Shown one piece after another: positions 1 through 11,517 of a stretch of DNA of 64,000 bases. Each line of letters opens with the position of its first letter. Position 1 is the first letter of the stretch. The stretch is taken from contig OZ024940.1 of NCBI GenBank assembly GCA_964017235.1, positions 28,886,573 through 28,950,572 of the forward strand. The letters are read 5' to 3'. Below the pieces are notes generated by a model, which was not told the DNA's origin, searched no databases, and saw only the letters and a program-made list of their open reading frames with translations. Origin of the DNA: Sabellastarte sp. h YS-2021. Taxonomy: Eukaryota; Annelida; Polychaeta; Sabellida; Sabellidae. The position numbers and the translations under genes are program-made.

Positions 1-1775
1 ATCATCATAACTAAGTGTCCATTCAAACGGTTAACATATAATCTCCTAAATCTGGATTATAAAAAATATACAACCATATTTTCCAGTGATAATTTTCCCT
101 TGTAGATATCAACATGGATATGTTTTTATTTACAAAATCTGACTAAGGGGTGTAAGATTTTCACTATTATTATTATTGTTTATTGAAGGTGGTAAGGGTT
201 TTTGGAAATTTATTTTTAAAAAAACATTGTTTAAGCATCCTGTGTGATGCTATTCTTTTGTAAAGGTCTTGGTGAGAGGTTTGCAAACCTCATTTACTCT
301 GCATCAAGTTACTGAAACATTTATAAATGGGGGAATAAAGATATATATATATATTATAAAAAATATTGCTCTGTGTAAAAGTTAAAACCATTGTGTACAG
401 TACTTAAATCCAGATTTGTCTGTATTTACTTTAATTACATGACTTTTACCATAAAGGCAAGCTAAACGTTTTACACTCATTTTGTTGGTATTGGTTTTTG
501 TGAAAGGATAAAATTTCATGAATTCTTCAATTATTGATTTAAATTTGTAAAAGGAAACATTCTGGTTACCAATAAAAATGGATAAAATAAACTATGTACA
601 AAAACAGAGGATGTTTTTTAATCAGTACTAGATAAACCAAATCTTACAGACCATTCAGAAATCAATTTTCAGGGTTTATGCCCACCATCTACAACATAAT
701 ACTAGAAAAAACACTCACACACAGAGTGAGAGGGAACTCCACCAATGCCCAATGTGTCCTATAAAATACAATGTTAACAAGAGATCTTGCAGACCACTTA
801 CCTCTAGCAAGGCCTGATGTTTTTAAAGTTGGGGCTTATGCCCCATTCAACAGCCAGGGTCATCTAGGGACAGGTCCTCAGCATTTGCCATTTGTGGGAG
901 TTGAACCCACACACAGAGGTGACAGCCTGTGATTATAGATGCCAAACTAGCTAACCCACTAGGCCACTGAGGACCTAGATTTTTAAGGCTCATTACTAAG
1001 TAGAGGAGAATGTCCAGATGTTTGTTTTTTCTCGTATCAAGGTGGTTATCCAGATAACTCTAAAACTTAAGGGGATCTCAGTGGCAGCTAGACACATCTT
1101 CTCATTTTTTGTAAAGATCTAACCAGCAGTATTTGTGTAATCCTACTAGTAAACAAACAGACAAACAGAAAAACAAACCGTCATGAAAATAACATCTCCT
1201 CGGTGGAGGTAAAACTTCTTTAAAAATCCCTGTCTTCAAACTGTGATTCAGATCATCACTAAACTTTAATCATCTGTTCCTTGTGCAATTATTTTCTGAA
1301 AATTTCATACAAATCTGTCTGCAACTTTTGGAGTTATTTTGCTATTAATTATATAAACCTCCCTGTCGGGGGGTTAACAAGCAATTAAATAATTAAGTTG
1401 AAACTGCTTAATAGACTCTGACCATTACCCGGCTTCTAAAACGAGGATAGATGTACAATTGTCTGTTTTGTAATACAATTTTGTTTGTAAGGTTAGAATT
1501 CATTTTTTGGTTAAATGATAGATTTTGGAAGTGATGAAAACTGATGTTACTATTGCACAAATTCCTTACAAAATTATACGCAGGATTTAATTTTCATTCA
1601 ATTTTTGGAAATTATTGAGGTGTGGTCAACTGGGATTATGAGGTATTGACCAGGCAACATTATGGAACATATGGTAACTGAATTTTTAAGTATCATATTG
1701 GACCAAAAGAATGACTTGTAAATTAATTATTGTCATAAACCAGCAAAACAAGGGATAGTTCTTCTAGGAAATGGG
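1..1775. other. Gene-free AT-rich stretch
   Basis: I see no convincing exon here. It holds a short (TA)n tract near 343-357 and, at 840-975, an antisense fragment of a third SINE type, listed separately. The rest is AT-rich sequence that I cannot assign. Confidence 0.6.
840..975 (-). repeat. SINE fragment, third tRNA-headed type
   Basis: Read on the minus strand, this begins GGTCCTCAGTGGCC, has a box-A-like TGGCCTAGTGGGTTAG and a box-B-like GGTTCAACTCCC, and continues into CCTGGCTGTTGAA, which also occurs in the second SINE subfamily. A related plus-strand fragment lies at 40803-40924. It is truncated and has no tail. It is not a functional tRNA gene, because no cloverleaf can be completed. 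Confidence 0.6.
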
Positions 1776-1996
1776 AGGGGGCTCGGTGGTGTAGGGGTTA
1801 GAGTTCTCGCCTCCAACCTCTGAGGCCGCCGGTTCGAATCTCGGGCCGGGCTCTTCATGTTGGAAAGTTGGTAGTTACTTGCCGATGCCTGGTGGTTTAC
1901 AGTGCAGTATGCACTGGTTTCCTCCACCTGTAAAACTACCCGTCGCAATATGTCCCTGGCTGTTGAACGCGACGTAAAACAACAAATAAATCTAAA
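1776..1996 (+). repeat. SINE, subfamily 2, full length with target-site duplication
   Basis: The tRNA-like head has box A TGGTGTAGGGGTTAG and box B GGTTCGAATCT. A conserved body follows (GAAAGTTGGTAGTTACTTGCC, then ACTGGTTTCCTCCACC), ending in CGACGTAAAACAACAAATAAA. The perfect 14-bp duplication TTCTAGGAAATGGG at 1762-1775 and 1997-2010 fixes both boundaries. The exact duplication suggests a fairly young insertion. The tail resembles LINE-mobilised SINE tails, but the partner LINE is not identified here. Confidence 0.9.
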
Positions 1997-2353
1997 TTCT
2001 AGGAAATGGGCATCAGTTATAACAAATATAGTACATTCTTTCCAAACACCAAAAATAGATTTTGTACAGTTTGTACTTTACACTCAACATAATTAAACTA
2101 TTAAGGCGTTCATAGTAAAGGTAATAGAGAGCGAAATGTAACTCATAATGCGTAGGTCACACTTTTCAGTACTTTTACTTCTGTAAGTATTTGATTTCTG
2201 CTGATGACCTTGTCTTTATTACTCCAAACAGAAACCTTGTATCAATGTAGTACACCAATCAATCAATCAAGCAAGCAAGGAGGCAAACCCCAAAAAGCTA
2301 TAAACAAGTTGAACTGCTCTTTGCTTATAATATTTATTACAGGGCATTGTGCT

Positions 2354-2902
2354 GGGGCGGATTTCACAAAGGGTCTCAGAATTAGGCTAAGTCAGGGACT
2401 TAAATCTGAGTCTTTTGTCTTTGCCAAGTCCTGGACTTAAATGGATTTCACAAAGGGTGACTGAGCGAAGTCAAAGCTTGTCATATAACCACAGTGGTTT
2501 TCTATGTCATGTGATTCTTTATTTCTACTCAAAATATTTTAGTGGTAACATATATCCCTTGTTTAGCTCATTTTATCTTTGAAAAAATGCTGTATTTTTA
2601 AATGGGAAACCTTATAATCATACAGACATGTCCAAAGAATAATTTAGGGAGGTGTTCTATATATTTATTTTTTATTTTCAAGCATTTCAAATTTTGAAGT
2701 GAGAAAAATATATGGCGGCCATATTTAAGCCTTTGTTTACAAAAGTTAAGCCCACTCTTGGGTAGACTTAGCTAAAGCCTAGACTTAGCAGCTCTGTGAA
2801 ATCCTTCAAGTCTTAGATCACAGACTTAGCCTCATTTTAAGACAAAAGTCTTCAATTTAAGTCTAAGTCTGGGCTAAGTCCTTTTGTGAAATCGACCCCT
2901 GG
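2354..2902. mobile_element. Foldback element with diverged terminal inverted repeats
   Basis: The left end GGCGGATTTCACAAAG is matched in inverse by TTTGTGAAATCGACCCC at the right end. The interior is made of repeated CTAAGTC/GACTTAG words in both orientations, so the element could fold into a long imperfect hairpin. Related copies lie at 24575-25560 and 38255-38827. It has no coding capacity, so it is a non-autonomous DNA-transposon-like element. Confidence 0.65.
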
Positions 2903-3715
2903 ACTATAATATCGATCTATAATATTCCTATTAACAGTTAATAAGATATTGGCTTAATAAAGTTCACCCTTCCCCCAAGTTTCCCTCCCCACCAAAAAAC
3001 AACTTGCAGTTAATTTATATTCTTTCATAATGTATTTTATCTGTGATGGTTAATTGCAATCTAAATGTTGTTTCATTTACTCAAATTTTAGTTGTTTTCA
3101 AATGGACCTGTCCCTGAGCTATTCTTATCTTAACCAAGGGGGCTGTATTCACTAGGAGACATTACTTGAGCTAATTGGTGGGCCCACATCTGTACGACCC
3201 TCATATTTGCTTATCTATCTTGAGGTCTGTCTTTACAATTGGAACTATCTTAAACCCATCACAAACCGTAATCGGAATGATTGTGTACAGAAATTCCAGT
3301 ATTTCAAGATTGGTTTAAAATGACAGCGATCAGAAGTTGACCAGGATCATTTTACAACAATATCACCCCATATGTGGAAAATATGGAATTTCAAGTATAT
3401 AAAAGTTTGTACAGCACTTGGATGCCAATCAGGAAGAGTATATGAGAAATTTAAACTGCTTGAAATTATTACAAACCTTTCCCAATTCTTATCAGATTTA
3501 TAACATTGCAAACCCATTGTATTATCGAGTTGTTAATCTTACAGTGAACCTTAACCTATCTTACACTAGTACAACAATCTTTTCCATCTTACAGCTATCA
3601 TAAACCTGTCATAAGTCCATCGCAATCCAATCAGATACCATGGATTGGGAACTATTGCAAACCTATTGGAAGATTTTCTGAGGTAATGGCAACATGTGAT
3701 TAGCCCTTTAAACTT
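2903..3715. other. Intergenic, no feature recognised
   Basis: AT-rich sequence between the foldback element and the 145-bp array. Short open frames occur, but none has recognisable composition, motifs or flanking splice sites. Confidence 0.5.
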
Positions 3716-4340
3716 TTTTACCTTGAAGGAAGGGCCCAAGATCAAATCTGTCCACATCAGAAGATTTACCAGTGCATGATTTAGTCTAGGTTGGTTGACA
3801 TTGCAAACCTCTAGGACCAATAATAAGCGAATATAAACACTCATAAATTTGCAAAACACTGTTTGACCTTGAAGGAGGGGCCCAATGTCAAATCATCAGA
3901 AAATTCCTAGCACATGATTTCCTATAGCTTTGTTTATACACTGCAAACCTCTGGGACCAATAATAAGCGTACTATAAGCACTTTTAAGTTTGGCTATCCT
4001 CATTTGACCTTGAAGGAGGGGCTCAAGGTCAAATCTGACCACATCGAAAGATCCCTAGCCAATGATTTCCTATAGGTTGGTTCACATTGTAAACCTCTAG
4101 GACCAATAATAAGGGAGATATAAGCACTTTTCATGACTAAAAAGAAACACCCCTGGCGGCCATCTTGTTTTTCAAAATAAGGCGAAAAATATTTCCAGTC
4201 AAGATGTTATGGTTATTAATATATCTTGCAAATTTGACAAGTCTACCTGTAATACCCTGGCCTTTAGAGGGGGTAATGATGGCAGCACACTTATGCATAA
4301 TCCAACAGTATCCACTGGATGCAAATATATGCATGCAAAA
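3716..4340 (+). repeat. Degenerate 145-bp repeat array plus linker of the composite element
   Basis: Three to four diverged units share TGACCTTGAAGGAGGGG, CAAGGTCAAATC and GGACCAATAATAAGCG. They are followed by a segment (about 4110-4330) that matches the region after the array at 48310-48520, including the words TTATTAATATAT and TATCCACTGGAT. This looks like an old partial copy of the large element found at 47.5-59.5 kb, with the left end and the 155-bp array missing. Confidence 0.7.
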
Positions 4341-5720
4341 GCTTTGTCATTCAACATAAATGAATTTCCTTAGAATATATTAATGCTTTGGCAATTTCAG
4401 GTGAAGCTGTTCATGAAGAATATCAATCTCTAAAAACAAATGAAAAACCACTGTTGAGCGTAAAAGTTTCCTCACAAACTTTTTCTGGAAATATATACAA
4501 GTACTGATAAAGAAGCAATACTTTTATTTACTTGACACTATTTTTGTGAAGTATAACTATTTGCCTTTGTAAGTACTGTGCTGTCTGAAGGTGTGTGGTT
4601 TTTTTGGTTACATATATATTTATTCAAAAAAAAAAATGTTAGCTTCTCAAATCTGAATGTTTACTTTTAACATAAGTCAGTTGATACATATTCAAGATAA
4701 ACGTATCAGGGTGTACCTACAACCACACACAAATAAGTATTTTAGGAAAGTTTAGCCTTACAGGAGGCTTTGAAGCAAAACTAAGGAAATGTCTTAATTA
4801 TTTTTATAGAATCAGACATATTTTGGTTGGATACTTGATACAATACAATTTTTTCCTCCTACTAAATAAAAGATTATCACCTTCACTGAAATATATTGAA
4901 CTGGTTTCAAATGTAGCATTTTTGACATTTTTTTTACTATTATAAGCCTAAAGGCTTGGCTAGGAGCTTTATTGATACAGTAGTGGTACAGTTTCTTGGT
5001 AAACGCTCAGTATCAACAGTTTTTACAATTTCTCTTTAAAACCTTATGCATATTCTTCCCAGAAACTTTTAAGTAGGCTAAGTGTACAATTCCACGTGCA
5101 CGGCTTGTAGATGTACCTTGTCTTATAATTCTACTGTGAAACTTAGTAGTTCCACTATGTTTAAAGGGTATGTGACATTGAATATTTTCTACAAAAGGTA
5201 GGATACTTTTGAATTTAATGCAATATTAAGTTTTAGTTACATTTGGTGGTATCATAATTTTATTTTGATCATGCAGCTTTTGGATAAAATATAAAAATAT
5301 ACTATTAATGTAAATATATTTGCCGTCAAGGGTTTCACAGTTAAATTTGTGGTACTTAATCTCTTACATCTTACTGTTTGTAGTAAAAATATTAGCATAG
5401 AGTAAATAATCCATTTAAATGGTCAGACCTTCAGATTTCCAAATTCTCTCTATTGTGTTCAGTCAAATACAATACTAATTAAAATACTCAATTACCCAAT
5501 TGAAATATTCTCGATAATTCTTTCTAGATAGCTTGTGTAAAAATTCAGCCCCTACCTGAAAATAGCAAGCCTCACACAACATCCACCAGCCACATCAGGT
5601 AGCTGTCTCCATGGAAACACACCTTAGTTATATCTAGACCTAACTGTATCATTAATTTTTTTTTTGCCCTCATACGCAAGCAAAAACCACGTAGATTTTT
5701 CACATCTGGGAAGAAATTCT
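4341..5720. other. Intergenic, no feature recognised
   Basis: AT-rich sequence with homopolymer runs. No exon, SINE or array is evident. Confidence 0.5.
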
Positions 5721-5729
5721 GGCGATAGG

Positions 5730-5878
5730 TGCCGACACTGTTGTGTTGTAAAAGTTCTGTGTGAATTTCTAAACATGGTTTCAAAAGCAAATGAGATAGC
5801 TTCCAATGTGAAATTGGTTGAAAGATTTACAGTATGGAATAGTTTACTATAAACTCAGCATTCCATCTATTGAGGTTG
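5730..5878 (+). repeat. Dispersed block resembling a 5' exon, degenerate copy
   Basis: This aligns by eye with 51850-51990 and more loosely with 30220-30340, 32620-32720 and 62480-62580. Shared words include GTTGAAAG...TTTACAGTATGG and CATTCCATCT, ending at TTGAGGTTGGTATT where better copies read TTAAGGTAGGTATT. The conserved end resembles a splice donor (AAG/GTAGGT). Whether it is a true 5' exon or simply a repeat is unresolved. Confidence 0.4.
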
Positions 5879-5879
5879 G

Positions 5880-7710
5880 TATTTTGCAGCTTGTCTCAAA
5901 CTTGAGGGTTGTGCTACAGAAATAATTTATAGTACGTGGAGATTGCAAGTCACTTTTGTAAAACAGTCAAGTAAATAGAATTAACTTTCTTTTCAGTTAA
6001 ATTTTTAGGGACTCTTAATAGACTCTTAATTTTGTTTACTGATCACTAGGAAACAGTAACTTGTTTGGTAGAGTTTCCAGCTAGAGTGCCTTCTTCACTG
6101 AAAATGTATTAAATATATCACATTAGATTTACCAAATTTGGCGATCCAGTTCTCCATATATGGTCCAACCCGATATTTCGACACATAATGGAAGTTTCTT
6201 TTTTCAATTTATAAAATATTGTTAGAAAACCATTAGGGTGGATTACTGTATGAAACGGAAATATATTTTGAAATCACCTTGTACTGTATTATAATAAGAT
6301 TAAAAATACCATTGTCATTGCCACAGATGTTATAGGTAATTAAGATAGGGTAAATATTTGAAATTATTTTGAATAGTTGTGTTAAAACTTCAGTGTTTTC
6401 AAGTAATAATAGATAAAAAGTCTTTTACAAAGGTTAAAACTGTGAAGGATGTTCAATATTTTTAATTACCGGTAATTCTCAATCAAATCTTTAATTGCCT
6501 AAGTACTGTTAATTGCCTGAAGTTACTGAGCTTGGTTATGCGTAAGTGTTTAACAAAAGTGAGATTAAGTTTAAAGAATAAAATATAAAACTTCCGACCT
6601 TCTGAAAAGTCACATGACCTACAGTATAGTGAACATCATTCGGTAACCTTGCTTAAGGCTCAAATTTGTACCATATGTTTTCATACTTGCACACAGATAT
6701 TTGGTATTCATAAATCACCCACTCATGCTAAGATATATAAAGTGAGTCATATTAGTGTAAAATCCAGTCTTGTAAATGTAAAAGTACATTATGTAAAATG
6801 ACTATTTTTTCTGTATAATTTCTCTTAATTATAAGGATACTGGAGCCTCAAACAAGGCTAATCATTTAGGGCACAAATTATATTACTTAGTTTGATATAT
6901 TTAAGATTCATACTGATATATCACCCAAAGTGACAAAGGTTTGGACTTTTAGCATAAATTTGTGGTATTCATATTTTAGGTTAACGGGTTAAATTATTTT
7001 TATAAATAAATTAATGGTTAAATTATTTGTTTGATTAAAATGCTAACTTTGTTTATTCTACTGCCATTGGAAGTCAATTCCAAACTTTGAAAGTCAAACT
7101 TTGTCCATCCTAATAATTTGTTGTACTGGTGGAACTGAATATTCTGCGATTAACTTTGTGTCAAAGAAGCCCAGTGAAGGGCTACATTAAACCCAGTTGA
7201 ATTTCAGAGAATTTAAGAGAAAAAGATGAAGATCTCACATGGAGTGAATTTAGCTTATATGTTTGAGTTGTAATATGGTTTATTTATACTGCAATATATC
7301 CGTACATTCAGCAGAATCTATCATTTTATCCTATTGTATTCTTAACATTTCATTTCCAAGTTATTTCATATTTACTCAGCAAATTATTGTGTAACTGAAG
7401 AAAGCAACAAATTAACCATAAACCTCACATTTTCACAGCTGATAAAGTGTTTAAACACGAATATACTGGAAATTGATAAGAGATTTACTGTGAGGTAAGT
7501 TAAACCACAAATACCAACCAATGAATAAACAGAAGCATTAAGTATGTTCTATGGTTTTTTTGTATTTTCCATTTCGGAGGCTTTCTCTTCTGTTACTATT
7601 TCTCTACATCAAGCCTAGCCTTGCTTAAGGCTCAAATTTGCATGATATACTTTCAAACATGCACAAATATTTGGTATTCATAAAGCACTCATAAAGCACC
7701 CCCCCCCCCC
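5880..7710. other. Intergenic with two short dispersed-repeat copies
   Basis: The word CCTTGCTTAAGGCTCAAATTT starts similar stretches near 6650 and 7618, and a third lies near 32234. Each runs on to a TATTCATAAAGCAC-like string. A C-homopolymer lies near 7699. No gene is seen. Confidence 0.5.
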
Positions 7711-7711
7711 C

Positions 7712-8235
7712 GTAATCCTGTCCTTCTTGATCAAGAGTTGGTTCTTATACATATTATTTATAATAAATAGCTTTTGCATTAGTTTGTAAAAACCTTACAC
7801 AAAACAAGAAAGAAATCTTGTGACTTATTTCTTATCTGGCCCATATCTTCAAACCAAATGATGTTGGATTTCTTTTATCAGTGGGTAGGTTAGATTTGAG
7901 AAGTATATTTTTGGAAACGGCTGTTTTGGCTGATCTATACATGTATTGTTATTTCCATGAAAAGTTAGGAGCAATTTCCTGGTGATCACGTCATCACTAA
8001 TACATGAGTCACCGTAAAAACCAGAGTTGCTGAGAGAAAAGTTAATCCACAATTTCACAGGAAATAAATTTAAAGTGGACTTTATATTTGCCTATCTACT
8101 GCCCTCTACTGTGCACGGCATATTGTATACAATATACAACCAAAAAACAAAAAGCAACATAACATGCAAATTGGTACATGATATTCCTAGCTTTGGTAAA
8201 ACAATCCAATAAAATTATCTTTAGCAAATTTCAAG
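7712..8235 (+). repeat. Duplicated segment, paralogous to 46317-46828
   Basis: About 500 bp match the region after gene C almost throughout (for example ATCAAGAGTT, TAGCTTTTGCATTAGTTTGT, ACGGCTG, AGTTAATCCACAATTTCACA). No coding frame is preserved between the two copies. It could be a dispersed repeat, or the 3' flank of a lost NLR unit upstream of gene A. Confidence 0.7.
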
Positions 8236-8954
8236 CAAGACAGTGGCCGAATATTTTAAAAAGTATTTCAGACATGCTACACATCATTGTTAGAGACTTA
8301 CAAAAGAATTTACTTGTATTGCATTTAAACTCACAAACAAGCTTGGGATATAGCATTTTTAAAAGAAAAGGCACTTTTATATCTTCATAATTTTCTAAAA
8401 GCATTTTTGTTCAAATACAAAGATGGCTACAAACTACAAAAAAGCCATCAAAGTAATAAAACTGTTATGGCTTTAATACTCTTTCAGATGGGCCATGATC
8501 TATTGTCACCTTGTTGCCGAAAGGGCTACACTATAAGATTTTCATGGCTAAAAACAAACTCTTTTCCTGCATTTGTGGTCATTTTTTTGCAATTGTTCCA
8601 TAATTCCATGTTAGAAACACGTAGGCTTGTGTTGTAGTGTGGGTATTATTCTTCTCATTGGTTTGACAATGTCACACCGATGTACCATCCATGGAACAAA
8701 AAGGCCCATAAATAGGTCCATAGAGCTAAATTACGCCCAAGAAAAAATTAATATGTTCTTCTTACATCTGTTGAAGAATTCAACTGACGTTGAAACTGTG
8801 TTTGAGGAACATAGTAAATTCACCTGTGGTTTTTATACTTTTTCCCACATATTTTGCCCTTGATATGTGATGAACAGTGGAGTACTTTCCTTATAAATGA
8901 GGCAAAACAAAGTACCTAGATTGGGAATTGTTTGTTAGAATGAATATCTGTTGC
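8236..8954. other. Intergenic, no feature recognised
   Basis: Several short open frames, none with supporting motifs, splice sites or low-complexity coding composition. Confidence 0.45.
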
Positions 8955-9158
8955 TTTGGTTTATTTGTTGTTTTACGTCACGTTCAATAGCCAGGGTCAT
9001 AGTGTGATGGGTAGTTTGCAGGTGGAGGAAAACCAGTGCATATTGAACTGCAGACCACGGGGCATCGGCAAGTAACTACCAACTACCAGCCTGAGATTCG
9101 AACCGGCGGCCTCAGAGGTTGGAGGTTAGAACTCTAACCGCTACACCACTGAGCCCCC
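8955..9158 (-). repeat. SINE, subfamily 2, antisense
   Basis: The reverse complement of the subfamily-2 SINE: TTTATTTGTTGTTTTACGTC at the left, then AGATTCGAACC (box B complement) and ACTGAGCCCCC (head) at the right. Imperfect duplicated flanks (TTAGAAT...ATATCTGTTGC and TTAGAATATCTATTGC) suggest target-site duplications at 8935-8954 and 9159-9174. Confidence 0.85.
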
Positions 9159-9174
9159 TTAGAATATCTATTGC

Positions 9175-10396
9175 AAAGTAACAATTGCTTGTTTTTAAGA
9201 TGTGTCAGAAATATAAAAAATACCAAATCCGTATTTCTCATGTGTTGATGGTCTCATGATTAAATATTCTTTGAAAAGGGCACTTAAGTGTTTTTGGGCT
9301 TTCCAACAATCATCGCAAGTCTCCCTTGAATGCCTTCCTTATTAGTGAGCAGTCTCTAACATTTTTTTTGCACTTTGAAATTTTTTTCACATACCTGACC
9401 ATTGACTTTTATCAAGATCACATCATCAAAAATAACCTTTTTTGGCTTACACCTGTTTATCATCATCTCTTAGCCGACACTAATTACTGCAGGAGGGATC
9501 AACTTACATACATTAACAAGATCAAAAACTCAAGCTGATTAGATTTTAAGAGCGATTGGACCAAAATTAGAGATTTAAAAGCATTTGTTGTTCCACATGG
9601 GACAGCTATGATTGCTATCAGAGACCTTAAATTCACCAGAAACCCCTATTGTCTGCTTATCTGTTGCATTTAGAGTCTTAAATGCATTGGCAATCATACG
9701 CAAAAAAGTCTAAAAAACTATCAGATTTACTCCCTGGGGGTCTTATTGATCATACTAGGGTCAGGTCATAAAATCACAGATTTGTTGTTTTGGTTTGTTT
9801 TTCCCTTTATTATTGCTTTTGGGTTGGTTAGGGTTGGTTAGGGTTAGGGGGTTAGGGTTATTGCTTCAGGGTCAAGCATAGATGTTTACAATTTCAACGC
9901 ATCATTGACATACAATATTAAGGTTGAACAAAATTAAAGTTACCATTACAAGAGTTACATAATGCACACATTCATATCTATACATAACAACGGATGTGGC
10001 CAAGCCGAATTGTCAATACAGTATAGTATAATACTGTTCACTACCACTGTGAGCCATCAGGACTAATATACAATAACTCAAATGTTACCAGTAGTTGACA
10101 CATTTATAAGAGTATTATAAAACATGAAAAAAGCATTCCAGATGGGATGCCAAACCCAGCCAAAAATAAAAAAATACCATTTACAAAGAAAGGTTTGTCA
10201 ATAACCCACAACATAACCATGATTAACACACCACAGAAACACTGCATTCCTAACATTTACATGTCACAAAAGATGCCCGAAATATCACAAGTCCCCAGTT
10301 ACGGATTGAGATAAGGACATGGAAGTGTATTTGTTTCACCATTTAAGTCATCTTTAGCTAGCTTGAAACTTTATATAATATCGTCTCTTTGTCTAT
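9175..10396. other. Region upstream of gene A
   Basis: No exon is recognised. It contains the interstitial telomere-like tract described separately. A 5' exon for gene A may lie here or further upstream, but I cannot place it. Confidence 0.5.
9821..9860 (+). repeat. Short interstitial telomere-like tract
   Basis: Four TTAGGG words occur in 40 bp with GGTTGG and GGGG variants between them. TTAGGG is the ancestral animal telomere repeat. The tract is short and imperfect, so it is better explained by an old break-repair or insertion event than by proximity to a chromosome end. Confidence 0.6.
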
Positions 10397-10407
10397 TGTA
10401 TCCTACA

Positions 10408-10644
10408 GGGGCCATGCTGGCAGAGTGGTAACACTCTTGCCTCCCACCTCTGAGGCTGGGGTTCGGTCCCCCGCCCTACCTTAAGTGGGAAAGCTGGTGG
10501 TTGTTTGCCGTTGATCAGCAGTTTACAGTACAGAACCCTGACCAACTGTATGTACTGGTTTCCTCTGCCCTACCAACTACCTGTCGTGATGTGACCTGTA
10601 CGGTGTTGAAAGCGATGTAAAACCCCAAATAAATAAACAAATAA
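10408..10644 (+). repeat. SINE, subfamily 1, inserted just upstream of gene A's CARD exon
   Basis: The head GGGGCCATGCTGGCAGAGTGG contains box A. Box B is GGTTCGGTCCC, and the tail is AAACCCCAAATAAATAAAC. The 11-bp duplication TGTATCCTACA is exact at 10397-10407 and 10645-10655. The splice acceptor of the CARD exon is only about 25 bp further on, so the insertion split the branch-point-proximal part of the upstream intron. Gene B has the uninterrupted equivalent. Confidence 0.9.
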
Positions 10645-10695
10645 TGTATCCTACAACATATCCTCACATTGCTGTTTCAGAGAAAGCTGTAGAAT

Positions 10696-11056
10696 ATGGC
10701 TCAGAAAATAGATGTCAGCAGAGAAGAACTCTTGAAAAGTGCAATATCTCACGAAAAGAAATATCTATCAGAGAGTGTTGAGGTGACTGATTTTTTGGAC
10801 CTCCTGTTGTCAGAGGGTGTCATTGAACAAACAAAAGAAGAGGAAATCCAAGCATGTTTGACAAACAAAGGAAAGACTAATGCGGCAAGCTTGTTTTGGT
10901 CAATGGTGCTGAGAGATGAAATATGAGTAGTGAGATTTGTGGACACCCTACAGAGGCAAACTGAACCTAAACACTGGATTTGTGACAAACTGGATGAGTA
11001 TGTAGCAAAGGTTAAATCTGGAGAATGGCCTTTGTATGGAGAACCAGATTTCAAGA
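10696..11056 (+). pseudogene. NLR gene A, CARD-like exon with a premature stop
   Basis: This is the first coding exon of paralogue A and encodes a death-fold domain of CARD type, as in genes B and C. It begins MAQKIDVSREE, and the conserved helices include DFLDLLLSEGV, NAASLFWSM and HWICDKLDE. An in-frame TGA at 10924-10926 stands where B and C have CCA (Pro), and the frame continues with clear homology after it to GEPDFK. The exon ends in phase 1 at a GTAGGT donor (11057), the same junction as in B and C. Its ATG lies 15 nt after the acceptor TTTCAG, and an in-frame TAG between the two means that any coding extension from upstream exons is also closed. With the frameshift in the next exon, I call gene A a pseudogene. 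A sequencing error is less likely, because CCA to TGA needs two substitutions. Confidence 0.88.
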
Positions 11057-11517
11057 GTAGGTTCCAATATTTCTCACAAAATTTTTACCTTGTAAATAAT
11101 ATAGATTAATATTTCTATCATAGGACATTCAAGTTAAGCAATAAATTTAGACATAAATGAGTAAAAGTAAAGTATTTTACAGATTTAAAATGAATTTGAA
11201 GATGCCAAATTTTACTTGTTATTGCATAAACAGGTCAAATATTGTTCGATTTTTATGACTGACAAAGCAAGTCAGCCTTACCTGAGTCCTTTTAAGATGT
11301 CCAATTTTAACATGAGTTATTCTTCAAGTAAAAAAGTTTTCTTGATTATCTTTTTCTTGATTATTTTTAAGTCACTTACTTGAATATGAAAATTAATGAC
11401 TTGTTGACTTGCATATTCCAGGTAGAAACTTCAACAATTAAGTTTGAAAAAAATTAAAATACAAATGCAGACACACATCTTGTCCAATCAGTGAGAACTT
11501 GTTACTTTGTTATTCAG
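11057..11517 (+). other. Gene A intron, phase 1
   Basis: It starts GTAGGT and ends TTATTCAG directly before AGATTGAAGAA. At 461 bp it is much shorter than the equivalent introns of B (1641 bp) and C (1649 bp), which have gained repeats independently. The sequence near the acceptor (CTTGTCC...) still resembles those of B and C. Confidence 0.85.

Noticed and set aside
3418..5852. Short open frames in the first 6 kb as genes
   Set aside because: No splice sites, domains or homology within the window. Several lie in repeat units.
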